From assembly GCF_039521365.1 (NCBI RefSeq), contig NZ_BAAACF010000001.1:1364001-1428000 (forward strand): DNA of 64,000 nucleotides, in the 5' to 3' direction. Positions 16,335-25,579 of this stretch are shown here, one piece after another (the stretch's first letter is position 1; every line of letters starts with the position of its first letter). The stretch comes from Clostridium_AW malenominatum. Lineage in GTDB: Bacteria > Bacillota > Clostridia > Clostridiales > Clostridiaceae. The position numbers and the translations under genes were made by a program. The notes beneath the pieces are model-generated. The model saw nothing but the letters and a program-made list of their open reading frames with translations. It ran no database searches and was not told the origin of the DNA.

Positions 16335-18479
16335 ATGAATATAAAAATTGCACTTGCTGGTAATCCAAATTGCGGTAAGACCACTATGTTTAATGCTTTG
16401 ACCGGAAGTTCTCAATATGTAGGAAACTGGCCAGGTGTTACTGTAGAAAAAAAAGGAGGAAAACTAAAAGGTCACAAGGACGTAGAAATTATTGACCTTC
16501 CAGGTATTTACTCCCTTTCACCATATACACTTGAAGAAGTGGTTTCAAGAAATTATCTACTGGGTGATAAGCCGGACGCTATTATTAACATTGTTGATAG
16601 TACAAATATTGAGCGTAATCTTTATCTGACTACTCAACTTGTAGAAATAGGCATTCCTGTTGTTATAGCATTGAACATGACCGATATTCTACGTAAAAAC
16701 GGGGATCAGATTGATGTTAAAAAATTAAGTCATAAACTTGGCTGTGAAATTATTGAAACATCCGCATTAAAAGGCGAAGGGTGTAAAGAGGTTGCTGAAA
16801 AAGCTATTGCATTGGTTAAAGCAAAATCTAAAAATGTACCACAACACACTTTTTCACAGGAAGTGGAGGAAGCACTTAGTTTGATAGAGGACATTTTGTC
16901 ATATAGTATGGAAGAGGACAATTTGCACTGGTATGCCATTAAACTATTTGAGCGTGATAAAAAGGTTATGGAACAGATAGAGCTTTCAGAAGATGCTATG
17001 AGTCGTATTGAAGAAATTGCAAAGGGATGCGAAACAACCTTTGATGATGACAGTGAAAGCATCATTACTAACGAACGTTATACTTACATAAGCAAAATTA
17101 TTAAAGAATGTGTCAGAAGGAAGAATAATTCCAAAATGACTAGTTCTGATAAAATTGATCGTATTGTTACTAATCGCTTTTTAGCACTTCCTATTTTCGC
17201 ATTAGTAATGTTTTTAGTGTACTATGTTTCTATTTCCACCGTTGGAACATGGTTAACTGACTGGACAAATGATGTATTGTTTGGAGAAATTATTCCTCCA
17301 GCAGTAGAAAATTTCCTAGTATCTGTTGGAACTGCGGAGTGGCTTAATTCTCTTATTCTTGATGGTATTATAGGCGGCGTTGGTGCTGTACTTGGTTTTT
17401 TACCTCAGATGCTTGTATTATTCTTATTTCTTGCAATCCTTGAGGACTGCGGATATATGGCTCGTATTGCCTTTATAATGGATAGAATTTTTAGGAGATT
17501 TGGACTTTCAGGAAAATCCTTTATTCCTATGTTGATTGGTACTGGATGTAGTGTTCCAGGAATTATGGCTTCACGTACTATAGAAAACGAAAGTGACCGT
17601 AAGATGACTATTATAACTACGTCTTTTATTCCTTGTTCTGCAAAGCTTCCTATTATTGCGTTGATTGCTGGAGCGTTATTTCCTGAATCTACATGGGTTG
17701 GACCATCTGCTTACTTTATAGGTGTTGCTGCAATTATTATCTCAGGTGTTATTTTAAAGAAAACTAAGGGATTTGCAGGTGATCCTGCTCCGTTTGTTAT
17801 GGAACTTCCACCATATCATATTCCAGGAGCAAAGAGTGTTCTTATTCATATGCTAGATAGAGGAAAATCCTTTGTTAAAAAGGCTGGTACTATTATTTTC
17901 CTAGCAAGTGGTGCAATTTGGTTTTTAAGTTCATTCAACTGGCCCATGGAGATGGTAGATACTGCTGAGTCTATGCTTGCCACTATAGGTAAGGTGATTG
18001 CTCCTGTTTTCTCACCATTAGGTTTTGGAAATTGGGAATCTGCTGTTGCCACATTTACTGGACTTATTGCAAAAGAAAATGTAGTTGGAACATTTGGTAT
18101 ACTATTTGGATTTGCAGAAGTTGCGGAAAATGGGGCTGAAATTTGGCCGCTTTTACAGCAGTCTTTTACACAACTTTCAGCATTCTCATTCCTACTATTC
18201 AATTTGTTGTGTGCTCCTTGCTTTGCAGCAGTGGGTGCTATCAAACGTGAAATGGGAAATGGAAAGTGGACACTTATCGCGGTAGGTTACCAGACAGGAT
18301 TTGCATATGTAATCTCCCTTATTGTATATCAACTTGGAATGCTTTTTACAGGCAATGGATTTGGAATTGGATCAGCTATTGCATTTGTTCTAGTAGCTTT
18401 GATATTGTATATGTTATTCAGACCATATAAAAATGTTGATAATAACGTAAATGTTTCTAAGAGAGCGGTAGGGGCTTAG
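16335..18479 (+). CDS. feoB: Ferrous iron transport protein FeoB
   Basis: A 714-aa inner-membrane iron(II) transporter. The N-terminal G domain has G1 GNPNCGKT (residues 9-16), G3 DLPG and G4 NMTD, followed by a GDI-like helical region and a C-terminal membrane domain with two Gate motifs, the first containing GTGCSVPGIMASRT and the second NLLCAPCFAA. Length is normal. It is preceded by AAGGAGGAG and by an operator-like dyad, and sits in an operon with two feoA genes upstream and two small Cys-rich proteins downstream. Confidence 0.97.
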   Translation: MNIKIALAGNPNCGKTTMFNALTGSSQYVGNWPGVTVEKKGGKLKGHKDVEIIDLPGIYSLSPYTLEEVVSRNYLLGDKPDAIINIVDSTNIERNLYLTTQLVEIGIPVVIALNMTDILRKNGDQIDVKKLSHKLGCEIIETSALKGEGCKEVAEKAIALVKAKSKNVPQHTFSQEVEEALSLIEDILSYSMEEDNLHWYAIKLFERDKKVMEQIELSEDAMSRIEEIAKGCETTFDDDSESIITNERYTYISKIIKECVRRKNNSKMTSSDKIDRIVTNRFLALPIFALVMFLVYYVSISTVGTWLTDWTNDVLFGEIIPPAVENFLVSVGTAEWLNSLILDGIIGGVGAVLGFLPQMLVLFLFLAILEDCGYMARIAFIMDRIFRRFGLSGKSFIPMLIGTGCSVPGIMASRTIENESDRKMTIITTSFIPCSAKLPIIALIAGALFPESTWVGPSAYFIGVAAIIISGVILKKTKGFAGDPAPFVMELPPYHIPGAKSVLIHMLDRGKSFVKKAGTIIFLASGAIWFLSSFNWPMEMVDTAESMLATIGKVIAPVFSPLGFGNWESAVATFTGLIAKENVVGTFGILFGFAEVAENGAEIWPLLQQSFTQLSAFSFLLFNLLCAPCFAAVGAIKREMGNGKWTLIAVGYQTGFAYVISLIVYQLGMLFTGNGFGIGSAIAFVLVALILYMLFRPYKNVDNNVNVSKRAVGA

Positions 18480-18520
18480 TAAAATCATAAATTTTAAATT
18501 AAGTAAAGGAGGATTAAATT

Positions 18521-18661
18521 ATGGCAACGGCGATTATTGGTACTTTAGTATTGTCAGCCTTTGTAGGAGTCTTTTATTACACGTATAAGCAAAAGAAAAA
18601 AGGTGCTTCCTGTTGTAGTGGGTGTTCGGAATGTTCACATGTAACGAATTGCCATAAATAA
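18521..18661 (+). CDS. FeoB-associated Cys-rich membrane protein, 46 aa
   Basis: A small gene with an AGGAGG site. It encodes one membrane segment (about residues 4-20, IIGTLVLSAFVGVFYYTY), a basic KQKKK stretch and a Cys-rich tail with six cysteines (CCSGCSECSHVTNC). Such proteins are recurrent partners of FeoB in Firmicutes; the cysteines probably handle iron or redox at the membrane. It begins 41 bp after feoB, and its stop lies 6 bp before the next gene. Confidence 0.85.
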   Translation: MATAIIGTLVLSAFVGVFYYTYKQKKKGASCCSGCSECSHVTNCHK

Positions 18662-18667
18662 TTTAAT

Positions 18668-18991
18668 ATGAGTGTAGTAATTATTGGAGGCCATGATAGA
18701 ATGGCATGTACTTATAAAGATATTTGCAAGCAACATAGCTGCAAGGCTAAAGTATTTACGCAAATGCCTGCAAATTTTAAAAAAATGATTGGCAATCCAG
18801 ACTTACTTGTTTTATTTACGAATACAGTTTCTCATAATATGGTTCTTAATGCTGTAAAAATTGGTGAAAAAACAGGGGCAAAGATTGTGCGCTCCCATAG
18901 CAGCAGTTCTTGTGCACTAAAAGGTATTTTAGCTGACCATTGCTCTGAAATTAACTGTATGGACTGTCCAAATTATAATTATTGTAAATAA
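18668..18991 (+). CDS. DUF2325 domain protein
   Basis: A 107-aa DUF2325 protein, recognisable from SVVIIGGHDRM at the N-terminus, VSHNMV and RSHSSSSCALKGIL, with a C-terminal CSEINCMDCPNYNYCK cluster. I see no ribosome binding site in front of the ATG, but the preceding small gene stops 6 bp upstream, so coupled translation is likely. A role in iron or redox metabolism is suggested only by its place in the feo operon. Confidence 0.8.
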   Translation: MSVVIIGGHDRMACTYKDICKQHSCKAKVFTQMPANFKKMIGNPDLLVLFTNTVSHNMVLNAVKIGEKTGAKIVRSHSSSSCALKGILADHCSEINCMDCPNYNYCK

Positions 18992-18992
18992 C

Positions 18993-19025
18993 TTTAGGGT
19001 GCAGATGAAATAACTGCACCCTAAA
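18993..19025 (+). terminator. Hairpin ending the feo operon
   Basis: A 12-bp perfect stem TTTAGGGTGCAG (18993-19004) / CTGCACCCTAAA (19014-19025) begins right after the DUF2325 stop. There is no good U tract. Confidence 0.65.
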
Positions 19026-19135
19026 AGCATTAAAGCTAAATATTTTTATTCAATAGTTGTATTTTACAACTATTGTGCATTACAATTAATATGAGGAATA
19101 AAATGGATAACAAAGAAAGGTAAGTAGTGATTTAA

Positions 19136-19630
19136 ATGGATTATAATAAAAGACAAGCAAAAATTGAAGATATACCTTATATAACTAGTATTTACAATCA
19201 GGGCATTGAAGATAAAATTGCTACCTTAGAAACTAGATTAAGGAATGTTGATGAAATGAAAGAGTGGCTAACTAGTAGGGCTGACAGATATAAGGTATTA
19301 GTAATTGAAGATCAAGAAGGTATATTAAGGGGATGGGCATCCATAAATGTGTTTAATTTAAGGTGTTGCTATAGCGGCGTTGGTGACATTTCAATCTATG
19401 TAGAGAGAAATATGCGTGGCAAAGGGATTGGTAAATTAATATTAAACTATCTTGTAGAAACCGCTAAAGAACAAAACTTCCACAAGCTAGTTTTAAGTAC
19501 TTTTGAGTTCAATGATGTAGGTAAAAATTTATATAAGTCTACTGGTTTTAGGGAAGTGGGAACTTATATAAATCAAGGAGTTCTTGATGGTAAATTTGTT
19601 AATATAACTATAATGGAGAAGCTTTTGTAA
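19136..19630 (+). CDS. GNAT N-acetyltransferase, phosphinothricin/ArsN1-like
   Basis: A 164-aa GNAT acetyltransferase. The N-terminal segment ITSIYNQGIEDKIATLET is characteristic of phosphinothricin/arsinothricin N-acetyltransferases (ArsN1 group). The acetyl-CoA loop is RGKGIGKLI (about residues 99-107) and the C-terminal part has NDVGKNLYKSTGFREVGTY. It probably acetylates a glutamate-analogue toxin or an amino acid. No arsenic genes are nearby, so the substrate is open. Confidence 0.75.
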   Translation: MDYNKRQAKIEDIPYITSIYNQGIEDKIATLETRLRNVDEMKEWLTSRADRYKVLVIEDQEGILRGWASINVFNLRCCYSGVGDISIYVERNMRGKGIGKLILNYLVETAKEQNFHKLVLSTFEFNDVGKNLYKSTGFREVGTYINQGVLDGKFVNITIMEKLL

Positions 19631-19699
19631 ATTTATATTTTGAATAAAGAATAATATTTATGTAAATAATTAATGTATTATAAATTTGTGAGGTCTAAC

Positions 19700-20149
19700 A
19701 TGTTATTTAATATAATATTTGGTTTAATAGTACCTTGGCTTACCGTTGGAGTTTTTCTTTTTATAAAAGAAAAGAAGATTATTTTTTATATAGTTCCCTT
19801 TGTAAGTGTAATTTCTTATATAGAAAATACACTCACATACCAGTTTGGCTTCAATTATATTGCTCCTAAAGAACTGAGTAATTTGTCTCAACTGTTAACT
19901 GATATTGGATATTTTGCTCTTGTAGGTGGATTGTTTATATATGCAATTGAAAGACTTAATGTTCATGTACCTCTAATAATATTTATTTTTTCTATAATAT
20001 CCACTGCCACAGAGTATCCGTTTGTACTTGTAGGCAAGATAATATATGAAAATGGATGGAACTTTGTATATACATTTTTCTCATATTTAATTCCATACGT
20101 AATTTTATATTGTTTTTATTATAGCCTTAAAAAATTGAATTTGTATTAA
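19700..20149 (+). CDS. Uncharacterised polytopic membrane protein
   Basis: A 149-aa hydrophobic protein with four or five membrane segments (for example LFNIIFGLIVPWLTVGVFLF and VPLIIFIFSIISTATEYPFV). I do not recognise a family with certainty. An ATG at 19673 is in frame, but GAGG at about 19689-19692 sits 7 bp before the ATG at 19700, so I prefer the latter. It is followed by a terminator. Confidence 0.65.
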   Translation: MLFNIIFGLIVPWLTVGVFLFIKEKKIIFYIVPFVSVISYIENTLTYQFGFNYIAPKELSNLSQLLTDIGYFALVGGLFIYAIERLNVHVPLIIFIFSIISTATEYPFVLVGKIIYENGWNFVYTFFSYLIPYVILYCFYYSLKKLNLY

Positions 20150-20174
20150 TTACTGTATAGTCTATTTATAGAAA

Positions 20175-20202
20175 ACGGGAGTAAAATTGCTCCTGTCTTT
20201 TT
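20175..20202 (+). terminator. Terminator after the membrane protein gene
   Basis: ACGGGAG (20175-20181) pairs with CTCCTGT (20190-20196), one G-U pair, followed by a T run. Confidence 0.75.
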
Positions 20203-20286
20203 GTGTTTTAATGATTATTACTGTAACGAAATCAACTTAAGTAAAATATTATAAAATAGAGCAAGTAATACTATAAGGAGATTTTT

Positions 20287-20997
20287 ATGAGATATCCATA
20301 CATGTGTAGACAATGTGCGGCGGGCCTTGTACCTTATACCATAAGAACTGGGGATACACTAAATAGAATAGCAAGTGGATATAATACTACAGCTCAGGAT
20401 ATTATTAATGCAAATCCTGGTATTAATCCAAATAGTTTAAGGGTAGGTCAAGTAATTTGTGTGCCACTAAGACCTCAATTATACCCATCTTGTCCAACTA
20501 CAAACTACTATGTAGTAAGAAAAGAAGATACACTGGAGTCAATTGCAAATTATTTTAACATAACACCTCTTCAGCTTTTATACTCAAACTATGGTATTGA
20601 CCCCAATGATTTATACGAAGATCAAATTTTATGCATTCCTGTAGCACCTTCCCCAGTAAATGTTGATGTAAATGTACCAGTAGGGCGACTTACGGTATTT
20701 AGAAATGGGAATATATTCAGGACATATATTATTGCACGTGAAAATCCTGCTTATCCCATGCCAAGAGGAACCTTTACAGTTTTAAATAAACAGGTAGACC
20801 CTGGAGTAGAGCGTGGTGCAAGGTGGATAGGGTTATCTGAGGCTGGCTTTGGTATACACGGGACAAACACTCCTCAATTTATTGATGTGGTATCTTCGGG
20901 AAGAAGTATAGTTATGTCGAATGAGGACGTAAGTGAATTATTTAATCTGGTACCTGTAGGAACAACTATAAGGGTTATAAATGGGGGAGGGGCTTGA
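20287..20997 (+). CDS. Double-LysM, YkuD-domain protein with degenerate active site
   Basis: A 236-aa protein with LysM repeats at about 16-59 and 75-118 and an L,D-transpeptidase (YkuD) domain at about 125-231. The catalytic motif is altered. HGT is kept (H191), but where the downstream paralogue has GCIRM this protein has RSIVM, so the nucleophilic Cys is Ser207 and the conserved Arg is Val209. Cross-linking activity is therefore unlikely; it may bind peptidoglycan only. There is no signal peptide, as for some spore proteins. AAGGAG precedes the ATG. It lies directly before the intact paralogue. Confidence 0.85.
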   Translation: MRYPYMCRQCAAGLVPYTIRTGDTLNRIASGYNTTAQDIINANPGINPNSLRVGQVICVPLRPQLYPSCPTTNYYVVRKEDTLESIANYFNITPLQLLYSNYGIDPNDLYEDQILCIPVAPSPVNVDVNVPVGRLTVFRNGNIFRTYIIARENPAYPMPRGTFTVLNKQVDPGVERGARWIGLSEAGFGIHGTNTPQFIDVVSSGRSIVMSNEDVSELFNLVPVGTTIRVINGGGA

Positions 20998-20998
20998 T

Positions 20999-21871
20999 AT
21001 GCTTAATAGATATTGGTACCGTCAATGTCCAATGGGTTCGGCAACTTACATTATTAAAGCAGGTGATACCCTTTATAAAATAGCCCAAAGATTTAATACT
21101 ACTGTAGCAGCTATTGTTTCAGTTAATCCAGGTATAGATCCATCAAGATTATATATAGGAGAGGAGATATGTGTACCTCAACAACAACTTCAACCTTTCC
21201 AATGTCCAATAGGAACCTCACCCTATGAAATAAAAAGCGGAGATACTTTAGTTACTATAGCTGGAAGATTTAATACAACTGTAGCTGCACTTATATCAGC
21301 AAATCCTGATATAGACCCCTATAGATTAAGAGTGGGTCAGATAATATGCGTAACAGAAAAACAGCCCCAGCCTACCACATGCCAGACGTTAAATACCTAT
21401 GTTATACAAAAGGGAGATATATTATCTGCCATTGCAAGAGCATTTAATGTATCCATTCAAGATATTGTAGCAATTAATCCAGGACTTGATCCAAATAATC
21501 TTAATGTTGGTGCCATAATATGTTTGCCAGTAGCAGCGGCACCATTAAGTATTAGAATTAGTATAAGGGCTAAAATCCTTGGTTTATATCGTTCTGGAAG
21601 TTTTGTAAAATCATATCCAATAGCCACAGGAAAGCCTACAACTCCAACACCTACAGGAACTTTTACTATAGTAAACAAACAGGTTAATCCTGGAGGCCCC
21701 TTTGGAACAAGATGGATGGGGTTATCAAAGCCCCATTATGGTATACATGGCACTAACAACCCAGCATCCATAGGTACAGCGGCTTCAAATGGCTGTATAC
21801 GAATGTATAATAATGATGTAAATGAGCTTTTCAATCAGGTACCTGTTGGAACTATAGTAAGAATATTTTAA
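20999..21871 (+). CDS. Triple-LysM L,D-transpeptidase (YkuD family)
   Basis: A 290-aa protein with three LysM repeats (about 17-60, 75-118 and 133-176) and a YkuD catalytic domain (about 182-290). The active-site motif is complete: H250 in HGTNNP, C266 and R268 in SNGCIRM. I start at 20999 because GGGGGAGG lies 9-15 bp upstream; an in-frame ATG at 20981 would lie before that site and overlap the previous gene. No signal peptide is seen, which suits a protein made in the mother cell or packed in the spore. That location is an inference. Confidence 0.88.
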   Translation: MLNRYWYRQCPMGSATYIIKAGDTLYKIAQRFNTTVAAIVSVNPGIDPSRLYIGEEICVPQQQLQPFQCPIGTSPYEIKSGDTLVTIAGRFNTTVAALISANPDIDPYRLRVGQIICVTEKQPQPTTCQTLNTYVIQKGDILSAIARAFNVSIQDIVAINPGLDPNNLNVGAIICLPVAAAPLSIRISIRAKILGLYRSGSFVKSYPIATGKPTTPTPTGTFTIVNKQVNPGGPFGTRWMGLSKPHYGIHGTNNPASIGTAASNGCIRMYNNDVNELFNQVPVGTIVRIF

Positions 21872-21887
21872 TATAAAATAATTTTCC

Positions 21888-21918
21888 CATAGGAGCATCA
21901 TTTGCTCCTATGTTTTTT
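21888..21918 (+). terminator. Terminator of the LysM-YkuD pair
   Basis: A perfect 10-bp stem CATAGGAGCA (21888-21897) / TGCTCCTATG (21903-21912) is followed by TTTTTT. Confidence 0.92.
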
Positions 21919-22025
21919 AATGAATATTCAGATTATAGACGATTTACAGACAATAAAACTGTATACTATAAGAATAAGTAATAATATTTGCGCAAAAAGT
22001 AATTATAATAAGAGGTGGTTATAAA

Positions 22026-22904
22026 GTGGATACGAAAAATTATTTAACGCCTGCAGAAATTGCTGCTACAACGGCACAAACAGGAATAAAAAAGGCAAAA
22101 CTTTCATTTTCACACCAACTAATCTTAGGAATTTTAGCAGGAGCATTCATTGCATTTGCATCTGAAGGGTCAAATATGGCAGCGTTTAATTTATTTGCAA
22201 AACCTGAAACCTATGGGTTAGGAAAAGCTTTAGCCGGTTCAATTTTTGGAACAGGCCTTATGCTAGTTATTTTAGCAGGCGGGGAACTATTTACTGGAAA
22301 TACATTAATGATAATAAGCGTTTTAGAGAAAAAAATAAAACTAAGAGAAATGTTAAAAAATTGGTGTACTGTATATATAGGAAACTTAATAGGCTCTCTA
22401 ATAATAGCCTATATGATGGTGCAGTCAGGGCTATTTAATAGTGGAGCCAATGATCTTGGAGGGCAAACCATTAAAATTGCTGCGTATAAAGTGAATTTAT
22501 CTTTTATGCCTGCCTTCTATTTAGGAATTATGGCAAATTGGCTTGTTTGTTTAGCGGTATGGTTAGCCTATGGAGCAAAAAGTATGACGGGGAAAATATT
22601 TGGAATATTCTTTCCTATATGGCTTTTTATCACATCAGGGTTTGAACATAGCATTGCTAATATGTATTACATTCCTGCAGGAATATTAGCAAAATCAAAT
22701 ATTAATTGGGCTAATGCGTCTCATCTTTCACAAGAAAAATTAGCTAGTATAAATTGGAATACTTTTATCTTTAATAATTTAATACCTGTTACCCTTGGAA
22801 ATATAATTGGTGGAGCAATATTTGTAGGTTTTATATACTGGTTTGTATATCTAAAAGGTGATAATGCCAGTGTAAATGTAAAATCTAGCATAGATGTAAA
22901 ATAA
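22026..22904 (+). CDS. Formate/nitrite transporter family protein
   Basis: A 292-aa polytopic FNT-family channel with about six membrane segments. Family signatures are the N-terminal LTPAEIA, the AGAFIAFAS segment, AGGELFTGNTLMI and GFEHSIANMYYIPAGI. Such channels move formate, nitrite or related small anions. In a fermentative anaerobe formate is the likelier substrate, but the sequence does not decide. The start is GTG with AAGAGGTGG upstream. Single gene with its own terminator. Confidence 0.9.
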   Translation: MDTKNYLTPAEIAATTAQTGIKKAKLSFSHQLILGILAGAFIAFASEGSNMAAFNLFAKPETYGLGKALAGSIFGTGLMLVILAGGELFTGNTLMIISVLEKKIKLREMLKNWCTVYIGNLIGSLIIAYMMVQSGLFNSGANDLGGQTIKIAAYKVNLSFMPAFYLGIMANWLVCLAVWLAYGAKSMTGKIFGIFFPIWLFITSGFEHSIANMYYIPAGILAKSNINWANASHLSQEKLASINWNTFIFNNLIPVTLGNIIGGAIFVGFIYWFVYLKGDNASVNVKSSIDVK

Positions 22905-22927
22905 ATATATAGTTTATTTAAGAATAA

Positions 22928-22967
22928 AAACGCAGTAGGTTTTCTGAAACCTACTGCGTTTTATTTG
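22928..22967 (+). terminator. Terminator after the formate/nitrite transporter gene
   Basis: A perfect 15-bp stem (22928-22942 with 22947-22961) and TCTG tetraloop are followed by TATTT. Confidence 0.85.
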
Positions 22968-23062
22968 GTCTATATAGAACAGCTTGGTTGTAAATCAAGC
23001 AATGCTCCAAATTTTTGACAAGCTGTAAATAAACATTAATTTCTATAATCTTTTTAGGAGGC

Positions 23063-23434
23063 TTATCGTCTTGATGGAATGATTTCTATCCAATAGCCGT
23101 CAGGGTCTGATATAAAGTAAATGCCCATTTTTTCATTTTCATAACAAATGCAATCATTTTTCTTATGTAGAGCGTGTGCTCCCTCATAATCATCTACATG
23201 AAAGGCGATATGGAACTCATTGTCACCTAGGTTATAAGGCTTTGACCAATCTCTAAGCCAAGTTAGTTCAAGGTTGTGACCAGTAATGCCATCTCCTAGG
23301 AAAATTAAGATAAAGCTACCATCTTCAGCAACTTTACGTCTCACCTCTACTAGTCCTAGATTTTCTTTATAAAAAGCTAGACTTTTTTCCAGGTCAAGAA
23401 CATTAATGTTATTATGATTAAAAGTAAACTTCAT
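23063..23434 (-). CDS. VOC/glyoxalase family protein
   Basis: A 123-aa vicinal-oxygen-chelate protein of lactoylglutathione lyase type. It has two beta-alpha-beta-beta-beta modules (HNNINVLDLEKSLAFYKENLGL and HIAFHVDDYEGAHALHKKND) and the closing ISDPDGYWIEIIPS motif. The metal-ligand positions (N-terminal His, HNLELTW Glu, HIAFH His, WIEI Glu) are present. It lies 80 bp downstream of a flavin reductase gene on the same strand, so both may serve detoxification of reactive carbonyls. That link is inference. Confidence 0.85.
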   Translation of the reverse strand: MKFTFNHNNINVLDLEKSLAFYKENLGLVEVRRKVAEDGSFILIFLGDGITGHNLELTWLRDWSKPYNLGDNEFHIAFHVDDYEGAHALHKKNDCICYENEKMGIYFISDPDGYWIEIIPSRR

Positions 23435-23514
23435 AACTAAAACCTCCTAATTAATAATTATAATAATGATACATTACATGTTTATAAACTTCAAGATTAT
23501 AATATGATAAACCT

Positions 23515-25452
23515 TTATATTTTTCTTGCTACTTCTGCAGCTTCAGCTGTTGCATTAAGTGCTCTACGGGCACGTAGTGCATCTCCAATAATATAATAAG
23601 GGATTTTATTCTCCTCACAATATGCTTTTATATCATCACAATTGCGTGACTTTGCTCCTATAGCAATTATTACAGAATTGCATGGAACTTCTTCAAGGTC
23701 ACCATTCTTTTCAACAACTACAGAATCTTCTTTAATTTCAACGCACTTTGCATTTGTGATTGCATTTACATTGGATTTATACATGCTTTCCATTACGCAT
23801 ATTTTACGTAAATTACCAAGATCTTTAGCTACTTGAGGTAGCATTTCCACGACTGTAATGCTATTGGCTTTTTCTGCAAGATACTCAGCAACTTCTAAGC
23901 CAACAAGGCCACCACCTATAACGACAACATTTCCTGATGCAGCTGTATTTCCAGCAAGTATATCATGGGAGTTTGTTACATGAGATAAATTAATACCAGG
24001 AATATTTGGCTTAATTGGTTCTGAGCCAATTGCTACAATAACCTCATGGGGATTTACTTTCTTAATAACCTCAGGAGTAACAGGGGTAGAAAGTTTTATT
24101 TCAATACCTTCCCTTTTTGCCATTTCGCCCATAGCTATAGCAGACTCCTTTAATTCTTCTTTTCGTGGAGCAGCTCCAGCAATTACAAATTGACCTCCTA
24201 GAGAGGTGCTTGTCTCACACAATATAGGGTTATGACCTCTATGTTTTAAAATAATAGCTGCTTCAAGCCCAGCTACACCACCACCTGCTATTAGGACTTT
24301 TTTAGGGCTATCAGTTTTTACTAAGGTATATTCAGCTTCTCTGCCTAATGCGGGGTTTCTTAAACATGTTATATATGGAACTTCTGGAGATACATAACCA
24401 TCAAAGCAACCTTGATTACAACCAACGCATCTAACAATATCATCTACGTTACCTGAAAGTGCCTTATTACAAAATTCTGGATCAGCCAGTTGGCCGCGCC
24501 CTATTACTACCATATCTGCTTTTCCGTTTTCAACTATTTCCTCTGCCTGTGTAGGATCATTTATACGACCAACAGCTATTGTAATCATTCCTGTTTCTTT
24601 TTTTATTCTATGAGCGTTTGAAACATTAAAGCTTCTTGGCAAGTCCACTGGAGGTACTTCATATTTTATTGCTGAAGATGAAAAGTTTCCACGGGATACA
24701 TCTAGCACGTCCACTCCAGCTTTTTTAGCTAGTTTGCAAAACTCAATAGTTTCTTCAATAGTTAAACCATTTTCCAAGCAGTCGTCCTGCGCTACAATAC
24801 GCATAAATAGGGGCATATCTTCAGGAATATTGTTTCTAATAGATTTTATACATTCAAGCAAAAACCTTGCACGGTTTTCAAGGGAACCTCCATATTCATC
24901 TGTTCTTTTATTAAAGGCTGAGCTTAAGAAGGAATGAGGTAGATAATTGTGTCCAGCGTGGAATTCTATACAATCAAAACCCGCTTGGACTGCACGCTTT
25001 GCAGCTGTTCCAAAAGCTTCAACTATTTCTTTTATAAGTTCAATACTTGCACCAGGTATTATGGAATCAGTTCCTGTAATTGGGGTGTCACTAGACAAGA
25101 TTATCCCTTCCTTTTGAAAACTAGCTACAGCCATTCCGCCTTGCCAAAGCTGTACACCGGATTTTCCGCCAGCGGCGTGAATGGCATCGGTAAGTTTTTT
25201 AAGACCAGGAATATATTTATCATCATAAATACCTAAAAAACCTTTTGGAGTGGATGGACCATGTACTCCACATACTTCGGTAAAGTTTAAGCCGTTTCCA
25301 CCTAATGCTCTAGCTACATGGTAATCTATAAGCTGCTTTGTAACATACTTATTATCGCCAGGCATTTTTGTTCCCATTGCAGGAAACACAACTCTATTTT
25401 TAAGTTCCATACCTCTAATTTTTATAGGATTGAAAAGATTATCAAATGCCAT
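23515..25452 (-). CDS. NADH:flavin oxidoreductase / 2,4-dienoyl-CoA reductase type enoate reductase
   Basis: A 645-aa Old Yellow Enzyme-type reductase with three parts. Residues 1 to about 335 form an FMN-binding TIM barrel (FHAGHNYLPHSFLSSAFNKR holds the active-site region). A 4Fe-4S motif CVGCNQGC with a fourth Cys 14 residues on lies near 340-365. The C-terminal FAD/NAD(P)H domains show VLIAGGGVAGLEAA and VVVIGGGLVGLEVAEYLAE. This is the layout of 2-enoate reductases, dienoyl-CoA reductase and clostridial BaiCD. The substrate cannot be told. A TetR gene lies upstream, with a palindrome in the promoter region. Confidence 0.87.
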   Translation of the reverse strand: MAFDNLFNPIKIRGMELKNRVVFPAMGTKMPGDNKYVTKQLIDYHVARALGGNGLNFTEVCGVHGPSTPKGFLGIYDDKYIPGLKKLTDAIHAAGGKSGVQLWQGGMAVASFQKEGIILSSDTPITGTDSIIPGASIELIKEIVEAFGTAAKRAVQAGFDCIEFHAGHNYLPHSFLSSAFNKRTDEYGGSLENRARFLLECIKSIRNNIPEDMPLFMRIVAQDDCLENGLTIEETIEFCKLAKKAGVDVLDVSRGNFSSSAIKYEVPPVDLPRSFNVSNAHRIKKETGMITIAVGRINDPTQAEEIVENGKADMVVIGRGQLADPEFCNKALSGNVDDIVRCVGCNQGCFDGYVSPEVPYITCLRNPALGREAEYTLVKTDSPKKVLIAGGGVAGLEAAIILKHRGHNPILCETSTSLGGQFVIAGAAPRKEELKESAIAMGEMAKREGIEIKLSTPVTPEVIKKVNPHEVIVAIGSEPIKPNIPGINLSHVTNSHDILAGNTAASGNVVVIGGGLVGLEVAEYLAEKANSITVVEMLPQVAKDLGNLRKICVMESMYKSNVNAITNAKCVEIKEDSVVVEKNGDLEEVPCNSVIIAIGAKSRNCDDIKAYCEENKIPYYIIGDALRARRALNATAEAAEVARKI

Positions 25453-25533
25453 GAATAAGACCTCCTAATATTTTTGTAATTTCTAATTATTTAATTAGAT
25501 TATAGATTATTTAACAATGTAAATCAATATGTT

Positions 25534-25550
25534 TAAAACAATTTGTTTTA
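25534..25550 (-). promoter_or_regulatory. 17-bp palindrome, candidate TetR operator
   Basis: TAAAACA-ATT-TGTTTTA is a perfect dyad 82 bp upstream of the flavin reductase gene and downstream of the TetR gene. Its place fits an operator for that regulator. AT-rich dyads arise by chance, so confidence is moderate. Confidence 0.45.
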
Positions 25551-25579
25551 TTATATAAAAATTCTCTTAAAAGAGATAA

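Noticed and set aside
22979..23027. Nested hairpins with ACAGCTTG/CAAGCTGT arms downstream of the glyoxalase-like gene
   Set aside because: The arms are far apart with a large loop and there is no U tract on either strand; it could be chance.
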